From: Clostridia bacterium
Lineage (GTDB): Bacteria > Bacillota > Clostridia > Lachnospirales > Lachnospiraceae
Reading direction: 5' to 3'
DNA: 39,274 bases
NCBI GenBank assembly: GCA_009929525.1
Contig: SAAH01000025.1
Span: 1-39,274, forward strand
Shown here: positions 17,905 through 26,300 of the stretch, piece by piece
Position numbering within the stretch: the first letter of the stretch is position 1
How the letters are laid out: every line of letters starts with the position of its first letter
Program-made: the position numbers and the translations under genes
The notes under the pieces: model-generated
Databases searched by the model: none
Seen by the model: only the letters and a program-made list of their open reading frames with translations
Told to the model about the DNA's origin: nothing

Positions 17905-18693
17905 CTACATAATACAATTGCGAGGACAATTTTCTTTGCATTTTCCGCAGTTCGTACATTTTGAATAATCGATATGTGCTACATTGTTTTCTACTGTGAT
18001 CGCCTGGACCGGACAGTTCTTCTCGCATTTTTTACAGCCTATACATCCGTTATCACATGCTGTCATCGTAGCTTTTCCTTTATCCGAAGAACTGCAGCGT
18101 ACCTTTTGGCTCTGCTCATACGGAACAAGCTCTATCAGATGATGCGGACAGGCCTGAACACATTTTCCACAGGCTTTGCATTTTTCCCTGTCAACTACTG
18201 CGATCCCATTTTCGATATGGATAGCTCCAAATGTACATGCTTTTACGCATGTTCCATATCCAAGGCATCCATGGTTGCATTTTTTAGCACCACCACCCGG
18301 AATAAAGGACATAATGGTACAATCTTCTACACCGTCATACAGATAATTCTGTCTGGTATGTTCACAGTCACCTGAACATTTTACAAAGGCAACCATCGGA
18401 CGACCGTCTTCCACTTCCTGGCCCATGATCGCTGCGATCTGTTTTGCCACTGCCGGACCACCGACAGGACATCCGCTTACCGGTGCCTGGCCTGCTGCTA
18501 TTGCTGCCGCAAGGCCGTCACATCCCGGGTAGCCGCAGCCACCGCAGTTATTTCCAGGAAGTTTATCTCTTACTGCAATTTCTTTTTCATTTACCTGTAC
18601 TGCAAATTTTTTACCGGCAACTCCCAGAAGAAGGCCGATGATAAGACCCGTACCGCCGACTAATACAGCAGCCGTAATAATCCCTGTAATCAT
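17905..18693 (-). CDS. rnfB: electron transport complex subunit RnfB
   Basis: A 262-residue iron-sulfur subunit of the Rnf complex, which couples ferredoxin oxidation and NAD+ reduction to Na+ or H+ export. It has an N-terminal membrane anchor, then the 4Fe-4S domain with NNCGGCGYPGCDGLAAAI, and further ferredoxin-type clusters (CKACGKCVQACPHH, CIGCKKCEKNCP, CTNCGKCKENCP). It probably receives electrons from reduced ferredoxin. It is the last gene of the operon, in the clostridial order CDGEAB. A GAGGAG site precedes the ATG, 10 bp after rnfA. Confidence 0.96.
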   Translation of the reverse strand: MITGIITAAVLVGGTGLIIGLLLGVAGKKFAVQVNEKEIAVRDKLPGNNCGGCGYPGCDGLAAAIAAGQAPVSGCPVGGPAVAKQIAAIMGQEVEDGRPMVAFVKCSGDCEHTRQNYLYDGVEDCTIMSFIPGGGAKKCNHGCLGYGTCVKACTFGAIHIENGIAVVDREKCKACGKCVQACPHHLIELVPYEQSQKVRCSSSDKGKATMTACDNGCIGCKKCEKNCPVQAITVENNVAHIDYSKCTNCGKCKENCPRNCIM

Positions 18694-18703
18694 ATCTCTC
18701 CTC

Positions 18704-19282
18704 CTATCTGATCAAGCCCGAAAATCCAAAGAATGCGATGGACATAAGTCCTGCTGTCAAAAGCACGATCGGCATTCCCCTAAACGGCTTTGGAACATCA
18801 TTATATTCAATTTTTTCTCTGATACCAGCCATCAATACGATAGCGATCGTAAATCCAACTGCTGTAGCAAATCCGTTAACCGTTCCTGCAAGGATCCCGT
18901 ATTCATTCTGAACATTGAGGAGTGCTACTCCGAGTACTGCACAGTTGGTAGTGATCAGCGGCAGATATACGCCAAGGCTCTTATATAACGCCGGCATAGC
19001 TTTTTTAAGAAACATTTCCACCAACTGTACCAACGCTGCGATCACAAGGATAAATACGATCGTCTGCATGTATTCCATGCCCAGTTTCACCAGTACAAGA
19101 TTATAAATTATACTGGTACATAAGGATGACAAAGTCAAAACAAAGATTACAGCTCCGCCCATACCTGCTGCGGTGTCCATCTTCTTTGAAACGCCAAGGA
19201 AAGGACACAGACCTAAAAACTGACTGAGTACTACGTTATTGACCAGCGCAGACCCTATCGCAATCATTAATAACTCTTTCAT
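18704..19282 (-). CDS. rnfA: electron transport complex subunit RnfA
   Basis: A 192-residue membrane protein with six helices. It has the RnfA/NqrE patterns ALVNNVVLSQFLGLCPFLG and, in the middle, VYLPLITTNCAVLGVAL. With RnfE it forms the central pair of the complex, and the Cys residues of both are thought to hold an intramembrane Fe-S cluster. Its start overlaps the rnfE stop as ATGA. Confidence 0.96.
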   Translation of the reverse strand: MKELLMIAIGSALVNNVVLSQFLGLCPFLGVSKKMDTAAGMGGAVIFVLTLSSLCTSIIYNLVLVKLGMEYMQTIVFILVIAALVQLVEMFLKKAMPALYKSLGVYLPLITTNCAVLGVALLNVQNEYGILAGTVNGFATAVGFTIAIVLMAGIREKIEYNDVPKPFRGMPIVLLTAGLMSIAFFGFSGLIR

Positions 19283-19986
19283 GCGTTCTTTCCTCCCTTC
19301 TCATCTAACATTCTCTTACTTTCACAGATCTTATTACCGCAGGAAAGACATCCGGCCTCACTGCATCCACCAGATTCTGAAGATGTTTTTTGTTCCGGTC
19401 TTCCTGCCTTTATTTTGTTCTGTGTTGCTACCAGCATAGCCAATACAAAAAATGCTCCCGGTGCAAGAACAAAGATCGTTGCTCCGCCTTCAAATAACTG
19501 GAATCCAAAGATCTTACCAGAACCCAGGATCTCACGTACGATACCGATACAGGTAAGTCCTACGGTAAATCCAAGTCCCATACCAATTCCATCAAAGATC
19601 GAGCTTACCACTGCATTTTTGGAAGCATATGCCTCTGCACGGCCAAGTATGATACAGTTAACTACGATCAAAGGAATATATATTCCAAGTGAATCATACA
19701 AGCTCGGCAAAAATCCCTGAAGTAAAAACTGTACGATGGTAACAAATGATGCAACTACTACAATATAGGCTGGCATACGAACACTGTCCGGAATAGCTTT
19801 TCTGAGCATTGATATCATCATGTTAGACATAGTGAGGATCACCATGGTAGTGAGTCCCATGCCCAGTCCGTTCACAGCCGAGGTCGTTACCGCGAGTGTT
19901 GGACACATACCAAGCATCAGCACAAAGGTAGGGTTTTCTTTGATGATACCATTATACAAACGTTCTATCGGTGTATTTGCTTTCAT
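19279..19986 (-). CDS. rnfE: electron transport complex subunit RnfE with a cysteine-rich tail
   Basis: A 235-residue membrane protein, the partner of RnfA. Its core (1-190) shows NPTFVLMLGMCPTLAVT and YIPLIVVNCIILGRAEAYAS. After the last helix there is a hydrophilic extension with four cysteines at 208, 213, 216 and 221 (C-x4-C-x2-C-x4-C), longer than in textbook proteobacterial RnfE. The tail could bind a metal or a cluster; this is an inference from spacing only. It is tightly packed between rnfG and rnfA. Confidence 0.95.
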   Translation of the reverse strand: MKANTPIERLYNGIIKENPTFVLMLGMCPTLAVTTSAVNGLGMGLTTMVILTMSNMMISMLRKAIPDSVRMPAYIVVVASFVTIVQFLLQGFLPSLYDSLGIYIPLIVVNCIILGRAEAYASKNAVVSSIFDGIGMGLGFTVGLTCIGIVREILGSGKIFGFQLFEGGATIFVLAPGAFFVLAMLVATQNKIKAGRPEQKTSSESGGCSEAGCLSCGNKICESKRMLDEKGGKNA

Positions 19987-19987
19987 C

Positions 19988-20602
19988 CTATTCCCCTCCT
20001 TCCATCATCTGATATGCACAAAGACCTGCATTGACTCCGTTCGTCATGGCATTGGTCGTTACAGTGGCACCACTTATGGCATCAATTTCACTGTCTTCTT
20101 TTGCACCATTCTTTGTGTATGTGAATTTTTCAACATTTTTGTCTGCAAACTGATTTTTAAATTCATCTGTATTCGCATTCATTCCAAGACCTGCAGTCTC
20201 TGATATGGAGAGTATACTGATTCCATTCAATGTTCCGTCTGATTTTACTCCCATGGAAAATTGGATATCGCCGCCATATCCTTCTGATGTGGTAACGAGA
20301 AATGCATATCCCAGGCTCTCGCCGCTTCCATCTACTGCCTGTTGGATCTCGTTTATGCTCTGAGCTCCATATCCTGCTACATCAAGATTCTCGCGAAGCT
20401 GTGCTGAGAGTTCTTTCGTGATCTGGACCTGTTCGAATCCATCCGCATCTGAAAAAACAGCACTATACGCCTCCTCTTTTGCCATTGCTTCCTGTTTCTT
20501 TATTGGTTCTTCGGTAATCCCATGAACAGCACCAAGGGCAACACCTGCCACCAGAGTGATCAGAGTCAGGGCCAAAGCATCTTTTATGATCTTATTACTC
20601 AT
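19988..20602 (-). CDS. rnfG: electron transport complex subunit RnfG
   Basis: A 204-residue subunit with one N-terminal membrane helix and an extracytoplasmic FMN-binding domain. The FMN attachment motif SGAT is at 177-180; Thr180 is the expected covalent FMN site, which requires an ApbE-type flavin transferase. No apbE is present in this window. The start overlaps the rnfD stop as ATGA. Confidence 0.95.
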   Translation of the reverse strand: MSNKIIKDALALTLITLVAGVALGAVHGITEEPIKKQEAMAKEEAYSAVFSDADGFEQVQITKELSAQLRENLDVAGYGAQSINEIQQAVDGSGESLGYAFLVTTSEGYGGDIQFSMGVKSDGTLNGISILSISETAGLGMNANTDEFKNQFADKNVEKFTYTKNGAKEDSEIDAISGATVTTNAMTNGVNAGLCAYQMMEGGE

Positions 20603-21558
20603 GCCTTTTTCCCTCCTTTACCAAATGCAACGGGAACTGTCACGCGTTCGATCAACGGGATCAATATATTACTGAATATGATCGCATAAGATACGCCTTC
20701 TGAAGACGCACCAAATAATCGAAAGAGTCCTGTAAGCAGTCCAAGTATCACGCCATAAAGGAGCTGTCCGTTCTTCGTGATCGGAGTTGTCACATAATCT
20801 GTAGCCATAAACCATGCTCCCAGCATCAGACCACCGCCAAAGAGCTGACCCAGAATATAATTGGTATCCAGTCCGTGACCGCCAAATATGATAATAAATA
20901 CCAGGAAACTTCCAATATAAGTAAGCGGGATCCGAAGATCGATCACTTTTATCGCTACAAGAAAAGCTGCACCGATCAATATTGCCAATGCGGATGTTTC
21001 TCCAATCGTACCAGTTGTATTGCCAATAAACATACTGAATACGTCTACCTGTCCGCCTGCTTTTAGAACTGCCAGCGGAGTAGCTCCTGATACAGAGTCC
21101 ACCACGATATTACTCATTCCATTGCCCACAGTAAATGTATTCATCTGTCTGGCAAATGATAAGAGCAGAAAACATCTGGCTGCCAGTGCCGGGTTCATGA
21201 TATTCTGTCCCAGACCTCCAAAAAGTTGTTTTACGATCAGTATGGCAAATACTCCTCCGATGATGGGTATCCACCACGGTACTGATACCGGCAGGTTAAG
21301 AGCCAGTAAAAGACCTGTTATCACAGCACTAAAATCATTGACTGTCAATGGTTTGTGCATTAATTTTTCATAGATTGCTTCCGTTGCTACACAAGTAGCT
21401 ACGCAAAGACATATCAGCAGCAGAGCACGCAGACCAAAGTTGTAGATTCCAAACAAAGATGCAGGCAGCAGTGCAATGACAACCATCTGCATAATATTGC
21501 TGGTCTTGATCCTGGACCGGACATGCGGTGATGATGATACGTGTAATAAGTCACTCAT
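20599..21558 (-). CDS. rnfD: electron transport complex subunit RnfD
   Basis: A 319-residue membrane protein with about eight to ten helices. A second covalent FMN motif, SGAT, is at 157-160, with Thr160 as the expected attachment site. GGLGQNIMNPALAARCF is typical of the RnfD/NqrB family. It follows rnfC by 12 bp. Confidence 0.96.
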   Translation of the reverse strand: MSDLLHVSSSPHVRSRIKTSNIMQMVVIALLPASLFGIYNFGLRALLLICLCVATCVATEAIYEKLMHKPLTVNDFSAVITGLLLALNLPVSVPWWIPIIGGVFAILIVKQLFGGLGQNIMNPALAARCFLLLSFARQMNTFTVGNGMSNIVVDSVSGATPLAVLKAGGQVDVFSMFIGNTTGTIGETSALAILIGAAFLVAIKVIDLRIPLTYIGSFLVFIIIFGGHGLDTNYILGQLFGGGLMLGAWFMATDYVTTPITKNGQLLYGVILGLLTGLFRLFGASSEGVSYAIIFSNILIPLIERVTVPVAFGKGGKKA

Positions 21559-21570
21559 GTTCCTTCCCCC

Positions 21571-22890
21571 TTATTTCTTTTTTCTGTTTGCAAGCACAAT
21601 CTTTCTCATGGACTTAATGTCCTGTGCCAGTGGACGTTTTGCCGGACAGACATAACTGCAGCAGCCACACTCACAGCACTCCATCCCATTGTATGCAAGG
21701 AATTTGTCTTCCTCTTTATGTTCTGAGAAGCGTGCAAGTTTTGTCGGAAGCAGATGCTCCGGACATGCACTTACACATTTTCCGCAGTTGATACAAGCAG
21801 TTGTCTCTGAACGGCTCACATCGTCTTTTGACATACAAAGCAGTGCAGATGTTGTCTTCGTCACCGGAACATGAATATCAAACATGGCAAATCCCATCAT
21901 AGGACCGCCGGAGATGATCTTTTCTGCCGGTTTTTTAAGTCCCCCTGCCGCTTCGAGCAGTTCCTGGAAATCTGTACCCACCGGAACATAAAAGTTCGAT
22001 GGATGCTCTACTGCATCGCCAGTCACGGTCACGATCCTGTGCATCAGCGGCTGCCCAAGGATCACTGCTTTATACACTGCTACTACTGTATCAATGTTAT
22101 CAACCACACAGCCTGCATCTGCCGGCAGCATGGATGAGTTGATACTTCTTCCTGTCACTGCATGGATCAGCATACGTTCTGCACCCTGAGGATACTTTGT
22201 CTTTAGCGGCTTCACCTCTATACGAGGTTCATTTTCCACCATTGCACTCAGCTTTTCTATACAGTCCGGTTTGTTATTCTCGATACAGATACATCCTTTT
22301 GCATTGTCAAATAATTGAAGGATCACCTTCAGTCCTTCTACTACTTTCTCCGGTTCTTCCAACATTCTGCGGTAATCAGATGTCAGATATGGCTCGCACT
22401 CTGCTCCATTCACCAATATGTAATCGATCTTTTCCGGTTCCTTTGGTGTCAGCTTGACATGCGTCGGGAAACCCGCACCTCCCATGCCCACCACACCTGC
22501 TTCCTGGATCTTCTTTCGGATCTCTTCTTTTGAAAGAGATTCCGGACGATCACAGGGCGTGTACTTTACTGTCTCATATAATCCGTCATTTTCTACAATG
22601 ATCGCATTACAAGTTGCTCCTACTGCTGTCAGTCTCGGTTCGATTCCTTTCACCGTTCCTGACACTGATGCATAGATTGGTGCCGAAACAAATCCTCCCG
22701 CCTCGGCTATCATCTGCCCTGCCAGGACTCTGTCTCCTTTTGCAACAATCGGTTTTGCCGGTGCTCCGATATGCTGTGATACCAGATACGCCAGCTCATT
22801 TTTTGGTTTCAGAGGCTTAATAGGATTATCCTTCGATAATTCTTTTCCATCATAAGGATGGACTCCGCCTTTGAATGTGAATAAATCCAT
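21571..22890 (-). CDS. rnfC: electron transport complex subunit RnfC
   Basis: A 439-residue peripheral subunit that binds NADH and FMN and transfers electrons to NAD+. It begins MDLFTFKGGVHPYDGKELSK. A Gly-rich stretch GVVGMGGAGFPTHVKL is typical, and two ferredoxin clusters lie near the end (CINCGKCVSACPEHL and CCECGCCSYVCPAKRPL). The start at 22890 is set by GGGGGA upstream; a longer reading frame to 22980 runs through the structured leader and is not translated in my view. First gene of the rnf operon. Confidence 0.96.
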   Translation of the reverse strand: MDLFTFKGGVHPYDGKELSKDNPIKPLKPKNELAYLVSQHIGAPAKPIVAKGDRVLAGQMIAEAGGFVSAPIYASVSGTVKGIEPRLTAVGATCNAIIVENDGLYETVKYTPCDRPESLSKEEIRKKIQEAGVVGMGGAGFPTHVKLTPKEPEKIDYILVNGAECEPYLTSDYRRMLEEPEKVVEGLKVILQLFDNAKGCICIENNKPDCIEKLSAMVENEPRIEVKPLKTKYPQGAERMLIHAVTGRSINSSMLPADAGCVVDNIDTVVAVYKAVILGQPLMHRIVTVTGDAVEHPSNFYVPVGTDFQELLEAAGGLKKPAEKIISGGPMMGFAMFDIHVPVTKTTSALLCMSKDDVSRSETTACINCGKCVSACPEHLLPTKLARFSEHKEEDKFLAYNGMECCECGCCSYVCPAKRPLAQDIKSMRKIVLANRKKK

Positions 22891-22907
22891 AAAATGATCC
22901 CCCTTTT

Positions 22908-23041
22908 CTATAGATTCTTTTTTGTAACTACTTGGAACCGTCATAGCTACACAGTTTGAGATACTATATGTGTATCTCACCCTCTTTTCATACGCTTTCG
23001 CGTTTATAATAATACATTTTCACACAAGTTCTTCTTATACT
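22908..23041 (-). promoter_or_regulatory. structured leader region of the rnf operon
   Basis: On the minus strand three small hairpins lie in order before rnfC: ACGC-GAAA-GCGT (a GNRA tetraloop), a perfect 7-bp inverted repeat GAGATAC-acatata-GTATCTC at 22958-22978, and GTAGCTA pairing with TAGTTAC around a 13-base loop. A candidate -10 TATAGT near 23036 has only a weak -35 (GTGCAA, 17 bp). I cannot match this to a known riboswitch. It could be an operator for a repressor, an RNA element or chance. Confidence 0.4.
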
Positions 23042-23143
23042 ATAACGCATTCTTCGGCAATTTGCACTGATTTTTTGTGAGTTTTTCCCATGATTCATGT
23101 ATATTTTTTAGTACATATGCTTTCAATCTTTTCCATAAGGCTC

Positions 23144-23172
23144 TTGCAGTCCACCCTTTCTCCAATTATAAT
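23144..23172 (+). promoter_or_regulatory. sigma-A-type promoter of the YprB-like gene
   Basis: TTGCAG and a perfect TATAAT are separated by exactly 17 bp on the plus strand, about 50 bp before the start at 23222. This is the only clear plus-strand promoter seen and it supports that start over the earlier ATG at 23090, which lies upstream of the promoter. Confidence 0.7.
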
Positions 23173-23221
23173 ATTACCTGACCGCACTGCAAACCACAGC
23201 GCCATAAAAGGAGTTACTCTT

Positions 23222-24307
23222 ATGATCATCAATGAATTTCCCGCCGTTGTGCCGGAATCTATATTAAAATCAGAACATCTGATACCCCAGAACTGTCTTT
23301 TTTTTGATATTGAAACAACAGGTCTATCCTGGAGGCGTTCTCACCTTTATCTTCTGGGTGCTGTCTTTTTCAATGGCTCCCAGTGGATCCATAGACAATG
23401 GTTTTGTCAAAAACCCGGAGAAGAAAAGGAAGTTCTCATCGAATTTTCCATTCTTCTCAATAACCATTCCACCCTCATACATTTTAACGGCAGTACATTT
23501 GACATTCCTTATCTTATGCATAAATATACGTTTTATCGTCTGACACAGGAATGGGATCATCTGGATTCTTTGGATCTTTATAAAAAAATGCATCCATTCA
23601 AAAAATTGCTTGGCATGGAACATATGAGGCAAAAGGATCTTGAAGTTTTAGCAGGACTTCACCGAGAAGACCCTTACTCCGGAGGAGAATTGATCTCCTA
23701 TTACGGAAAATATCTTCAGACCAATGACCAGTCTCTTCTCCACATGCTTCTGCTGCACAATCAGGAAGATATTGAAGGTATGCTGCAGCTGCTTCCGCTT
23801 CTTGCCCTGCCACGTATCTTAAGCGGCAATATTCCTGAATCGTTTGCCACCGGATTCTATGATCCGAACACTCTTTCCATGGGGTTTTCCTTTCGTGAGA
23901 CTTTTCCTCTCAGCCTTAGTCTTTCTGATCCTTTGTACAGCATAAAGATAAATCCTGAAGGCTGCACGATCCATATCCCTATATCATATGATGAGAAAAA
24001 ATATTTTTATTCTGATTATAAGGACTATTATTACCTTCCCTTGGAGGATGAAGCCATTCATAAAAGTGTCGCTGTCTATGTTGATAAAGAACATCGTGAA
24101 AAAGCCAAGGCCAGCAATTGTTACAAAAAAACAACCGGGAGATTTCTCCCCCAGTTTGACAACTTATTTACACCTCAGTTTTTAGACGAATATAAAGACA
24201 GTTATAGTTGGTTCCTGCTGACAGATGATTTTTTAGACCAGCCAGATCAGCTTCGCCTGTATGCTTCCCATCTTCTGCGCAATTATCATCGTCTGGAAAT
24301 CTCATAG
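23222..24307 (+). CDS. ribonuclease H-like domain protein (YprB-type predicted exonuclease)
   Basis: A 361-residue protein. The N-terminal half carries exonuclease-type acidic residues: Asp29 and Glu31 in CLFFDIETTGL, HFNGSTFDIPYL about 75 residues later, and a YYGKYL/NQEDIEGM region that should hold the final acidic residue. This matches the RNase H-like (PF13482 type) YprB family, related to DEDD exonucleases. The C-terminal half is not assigned. AAGGAG lies eight bases before ATG 23222. It is the only clear plus-strand gene and ends 12 bp from the convergent hydro-lyase gene. The substrate is unknown. Confidence 0.82.
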   Translation: MIINEFPAVVPESILKSEHLIPQNCLFFDIETTGLSWRRSHLYLLGAVFFNGSQWIHRQWFCQKPGEEKEVLIEFSILLNNHSTLIHFNGSTFDIPYLMHKYTFYRLTQEWDHLDSLDLYKKMHPFKKLLGMEHMRQKDLEVLAGLHREDPYSGGELISYYGKYLQTNDQSLLHMLLLHNQEDIEGMLQLLPLLALPRILSGNIPESFATGFYDPNTLSMGFSFRETFPLSLSLSDPLYSIKINPEGCTIHIPISYDEKKYFYSDYKDYYYLPLEDEAIHKSVAVYVDKEHREKAKASNCYKKTTGRFLPQFDNLFTPQFLDEYKDSYSWFLLTDDFLDQPDQLRLYASHLLRNYHRLEIS

Positions 24308-24318
24308 TCAATAGTTAA

Positions 24319-25113
24319 TTAATTTTTCAGATCTACATTCTTAACGTCTGTAATGAACATATGTCCTGGTGCGTGGGTGATCACAATCTCTGGTTTGGAA
24401 CTCATGACAACGGATTGAGGAGTCACGCCACAGCACCAGAACACAGGCGCCTCACCTTCCTTTATCGTCACCGCATCGCCAAAATCCGGTTTCTGGATAT
24501 CCTTGATCCCAATATGGGCCGGATCCCCGATATGGATCGGCGTCCCATGTACATTCGGCATCGTCTCTGTCACCCTGACAGCCTTTATCACCTGTTCATA
24601 AGGCATCGGCCGCATACTCACTACCAACTTTCCGTGAAACACACCTGCCGGAACGCAATCAATGTTCGTCCGGTACATAGGCACGTTCTTTTCCTCCTCT
24701 ATGTGACGCACCGGGACTCCTGCTTCGAGAAGTTCCGATTCAAAAGAAAAGCTGCACCCGATCAATATACTTACAAAATCATCTCTCCACAGTCCTGTGA
24801 TATCTGTATATTCACCTGTTTTCACTCCATGTTCGTAAACAAAATATCTCGGAATATCTGTAGCTATATTGGCATCTTTTGCTATAAACTGCAGATTTTG
24901 GCTTCCCACATCTCCCACTTCCAGAATAGGGCATGACTTGGGATTTCTCTGGGCAAACAAGAGAAAATCATAGGCAAGATCACGTGGCAAAATAACAAGA
25001 TTCGCCTGTGCATAACCTGCACACATACCTGATGTCTGGCCGGATATCTCTCCGTCCCTGATAAGTTTTCTAACTTTACTTGGCAGCATATCTGCATATG
25101 GATTTTTATTCAT
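24319..25113 (-). CDS. DUF1445 family putative hydro-lyase (YcsI-like)
   Basis: A 264-residue protein of the DUF1445/YcsI family, annotated as putative hydro-lyase; a mammalian relative is D-glutamate cyclase. The visible conserved parts are GYAQANLVILP, SCPILEVGDVGS, TDITGLWRDDFVSILIGCSF, and near the end FWCCGVTPQSVVM and ITHAPGHMFITD. The reaction in bacteria is unproven; dehydration of a small acid is a family-based guess. AAAGGAG lies nine bases before the ATG. It lies downstream of the rpsA terminator; no clear promoter was found. Confidence 0.85.
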   Translation of the reverse strand: MNKNPYADMLPSKVRKLIRDGEISGQTSGMCAGYAQANLVILPRDLAYDFLLFAQRNPKSCPILEVGDVGSQNLQFIAKDANIATDIPRYFVYEHGVKTGEYTDITGLWRDDFVSILIGCSFSFESELLEAGVPVRHIEEEKNVPMYRTNIDCVPAGVFHGKLVVSMRPMPYEQVIKAVRVTETMPNVHGTPIHIGDPAHIGIKDIQKPDFGDAVTIKEGEAPVFWCCGVTPQSVVMSSKPEIVITHAPGHMFITDVKNVDLKN

Positions 25114-25164
25114 GAGTTATGTCTCCTTTATTCTGTTCAACTCGCCTGGGTATCACTAAAAACG

Positions 25165-25197
25165 AAAAAAGGAGACAGCCAACAACACTGTCTCCTT
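25165..25197 (-). terminator. intrinsic terminator after rpsA
   Basis: A perfect 10-bp stem (AAGGAGACAG with CTGTCTCCTT) closes a nine-base loop and is followed by TTTTTTCG on the minus strand, 15 bp past the rpsA stop. Confidence 0.85.
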
Positions 25198-25211
25198 TCA
25201 TCGTTTATATC

Positions 25212-26300
25212 TTATTCTTCTTCAGAAACTTCTTCGCTGTTTTCTTCTGCTGTTTCCAGAGCTTTCATGCTCAGGCTGATTTTTTTGTCTTCGCCATTAA
25301 AGTCTACAACCTTTGCAGTGATAACCTGTCCAACACCGAGAACATCTGATGGTTTCTCAACATGGTCTCTGGAAATCTGTGAAACGTGAAGCAGAGCGTC
25401 TACGCCTGGCTCAAGTTCAACAAATGCACCAAAGTCGGTCATACGTGCGATAGTGCCTTCTACAACATTACCTACAGCGTATTTTTCATCTGCGCTCAGC
25501 CATGGGTTCTGATCATTGAACTTAAGGCTCAATGCAATCTTGTCACCATTGATATCTTTGATAAGAACAGTGATAGGCTCTCCAACTTTGAAGATCTTCT
25601 TAGGATTCTCAACTCTGCCCCAAGACATCTCAGAGATATGGAGCAGACCGTCAGCTCCGCCAAGATCGATGAATGCACCGAAATCTGTAACATTTTTAAC
25701 TGTTCCTTCAACTGTATCGCCAACTGCGATTCTCTCAAACAGTGCTTTCTGCTGTTCTGCTTTAGCAGCAACCAGAAGCTGTTTTCTATCGCCGATGATT
25801 CTTCTTCTTCTAGGATTGAACTCTGTGATAACGAATTCGATCTCCTGATCTGCATATTTTGTCAGATCTTTCTCGTAAGTATCAGAAACAAGACTTGCTG
25901 GGATAAATACTCTTGCTTCGTCAACAACAACACTCAGTCCACCGTTTAATACCTGTGTAACTTTGGCTGTGAGTACTTCTTTGTTTTCGAAAGCTTCTTC
26001 CAGTCTCTTATTTCCTTTTTCTGCTGCCAGTCTCTTGTAAGTAAGAAGTACCTGACCTTCGCCATCGTTTACTTTCAGGATCTTAACTTCCATAGTATCG
26101 CCTGGCTTCGCAATCGTTGTCAGATCGATAGATGAATCGTTGCTGTATTCGTTTTTAGTAAGAATACCATCAGCTTTGTATCCAATATTTAAAATAATCT
26201 CGTCTTCTTTGACGTCGATTACAGTACCTTCAACTACCTCCCCGTTTCTGATTGTTTTTAATGACTCTTCCAACATTTGTTCAAAACTTAATTCTGACAT
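25212..26300 (-). CDS. rpsA: 30S ribosomal protein S1 (four S1 domains)
   Basis: A 362-residue RNA-binding protein with four S1 repeats, starting at about residues 18, 102, 187 and 272. The last two have the classical VTDFGAFIDLGG-ADGLLHISEMS and MTDFGAFVELEPGVDALLHVSQIS. The tail is acidic. S1 promotes mRNA binding to the 30S subunit in many bacteria; low-GC Gram-positive forms have fewer repeats than E. coli's six. ATG 26300 is preceded by AGGAGG nine bases upstream. Its first 20 bases overlap the end of ispH in another frame. In many Clostridia these two are one fused gene. Confidence 0.92.
   Translation of the reverse strand: MSELSFEQMLEESLKTIRNGEVVEGTVIDVKEDEIILNIGYKADGILTKNEYSNDSSIDLTTIAKPGDTMEVKILKVNDGEGQVLLTYKRLAAEKGNKRLEEAFENKEVLTAKVTQVLNGGLSVVVDEARVFIPASLVSDTYEKDLTKYADQEIEFVITEFNPRRRRIIGDRKQLLVAAKAEQQKALFERIAVGDTVEGTVKNVTDFGAFIDLGGADGLLHISEMSWGRVENPKKIFKVGEPITVLIKDINGDKIALSLKFNDQNPWLSADEKYAVGNVVEGTIARMTDFGAFVELEPGVDALLHVSQISRDHVEKPSDVLGVGQVITAKVVDFNGEDKKISLSMKALETAEENSEEVSEEE

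Noticed and set aside
22891-22980. N-terminal extension of RnfC
   Set aside because: It runs through the structured leader, is unlike any RnfC, and the ribosome binding site points to 22890.
22908-23041. Known riboswitch such as c-di-GMP-I, based on the ACGCGAAAGCGT stretch
   Set aside because: Only a short resemblance to the class motif is present; the conserved core around it is missing.
25386-25949. 187-codon plus-strand frame opposite rpsA
   Set aside because: It is antisense to a well-supported S1 gene, has a cysteine-rich implausible composition and no start site; other long plus-strand frames opposite ruvAB, U32 and adaptor genes fail for the same reasons.
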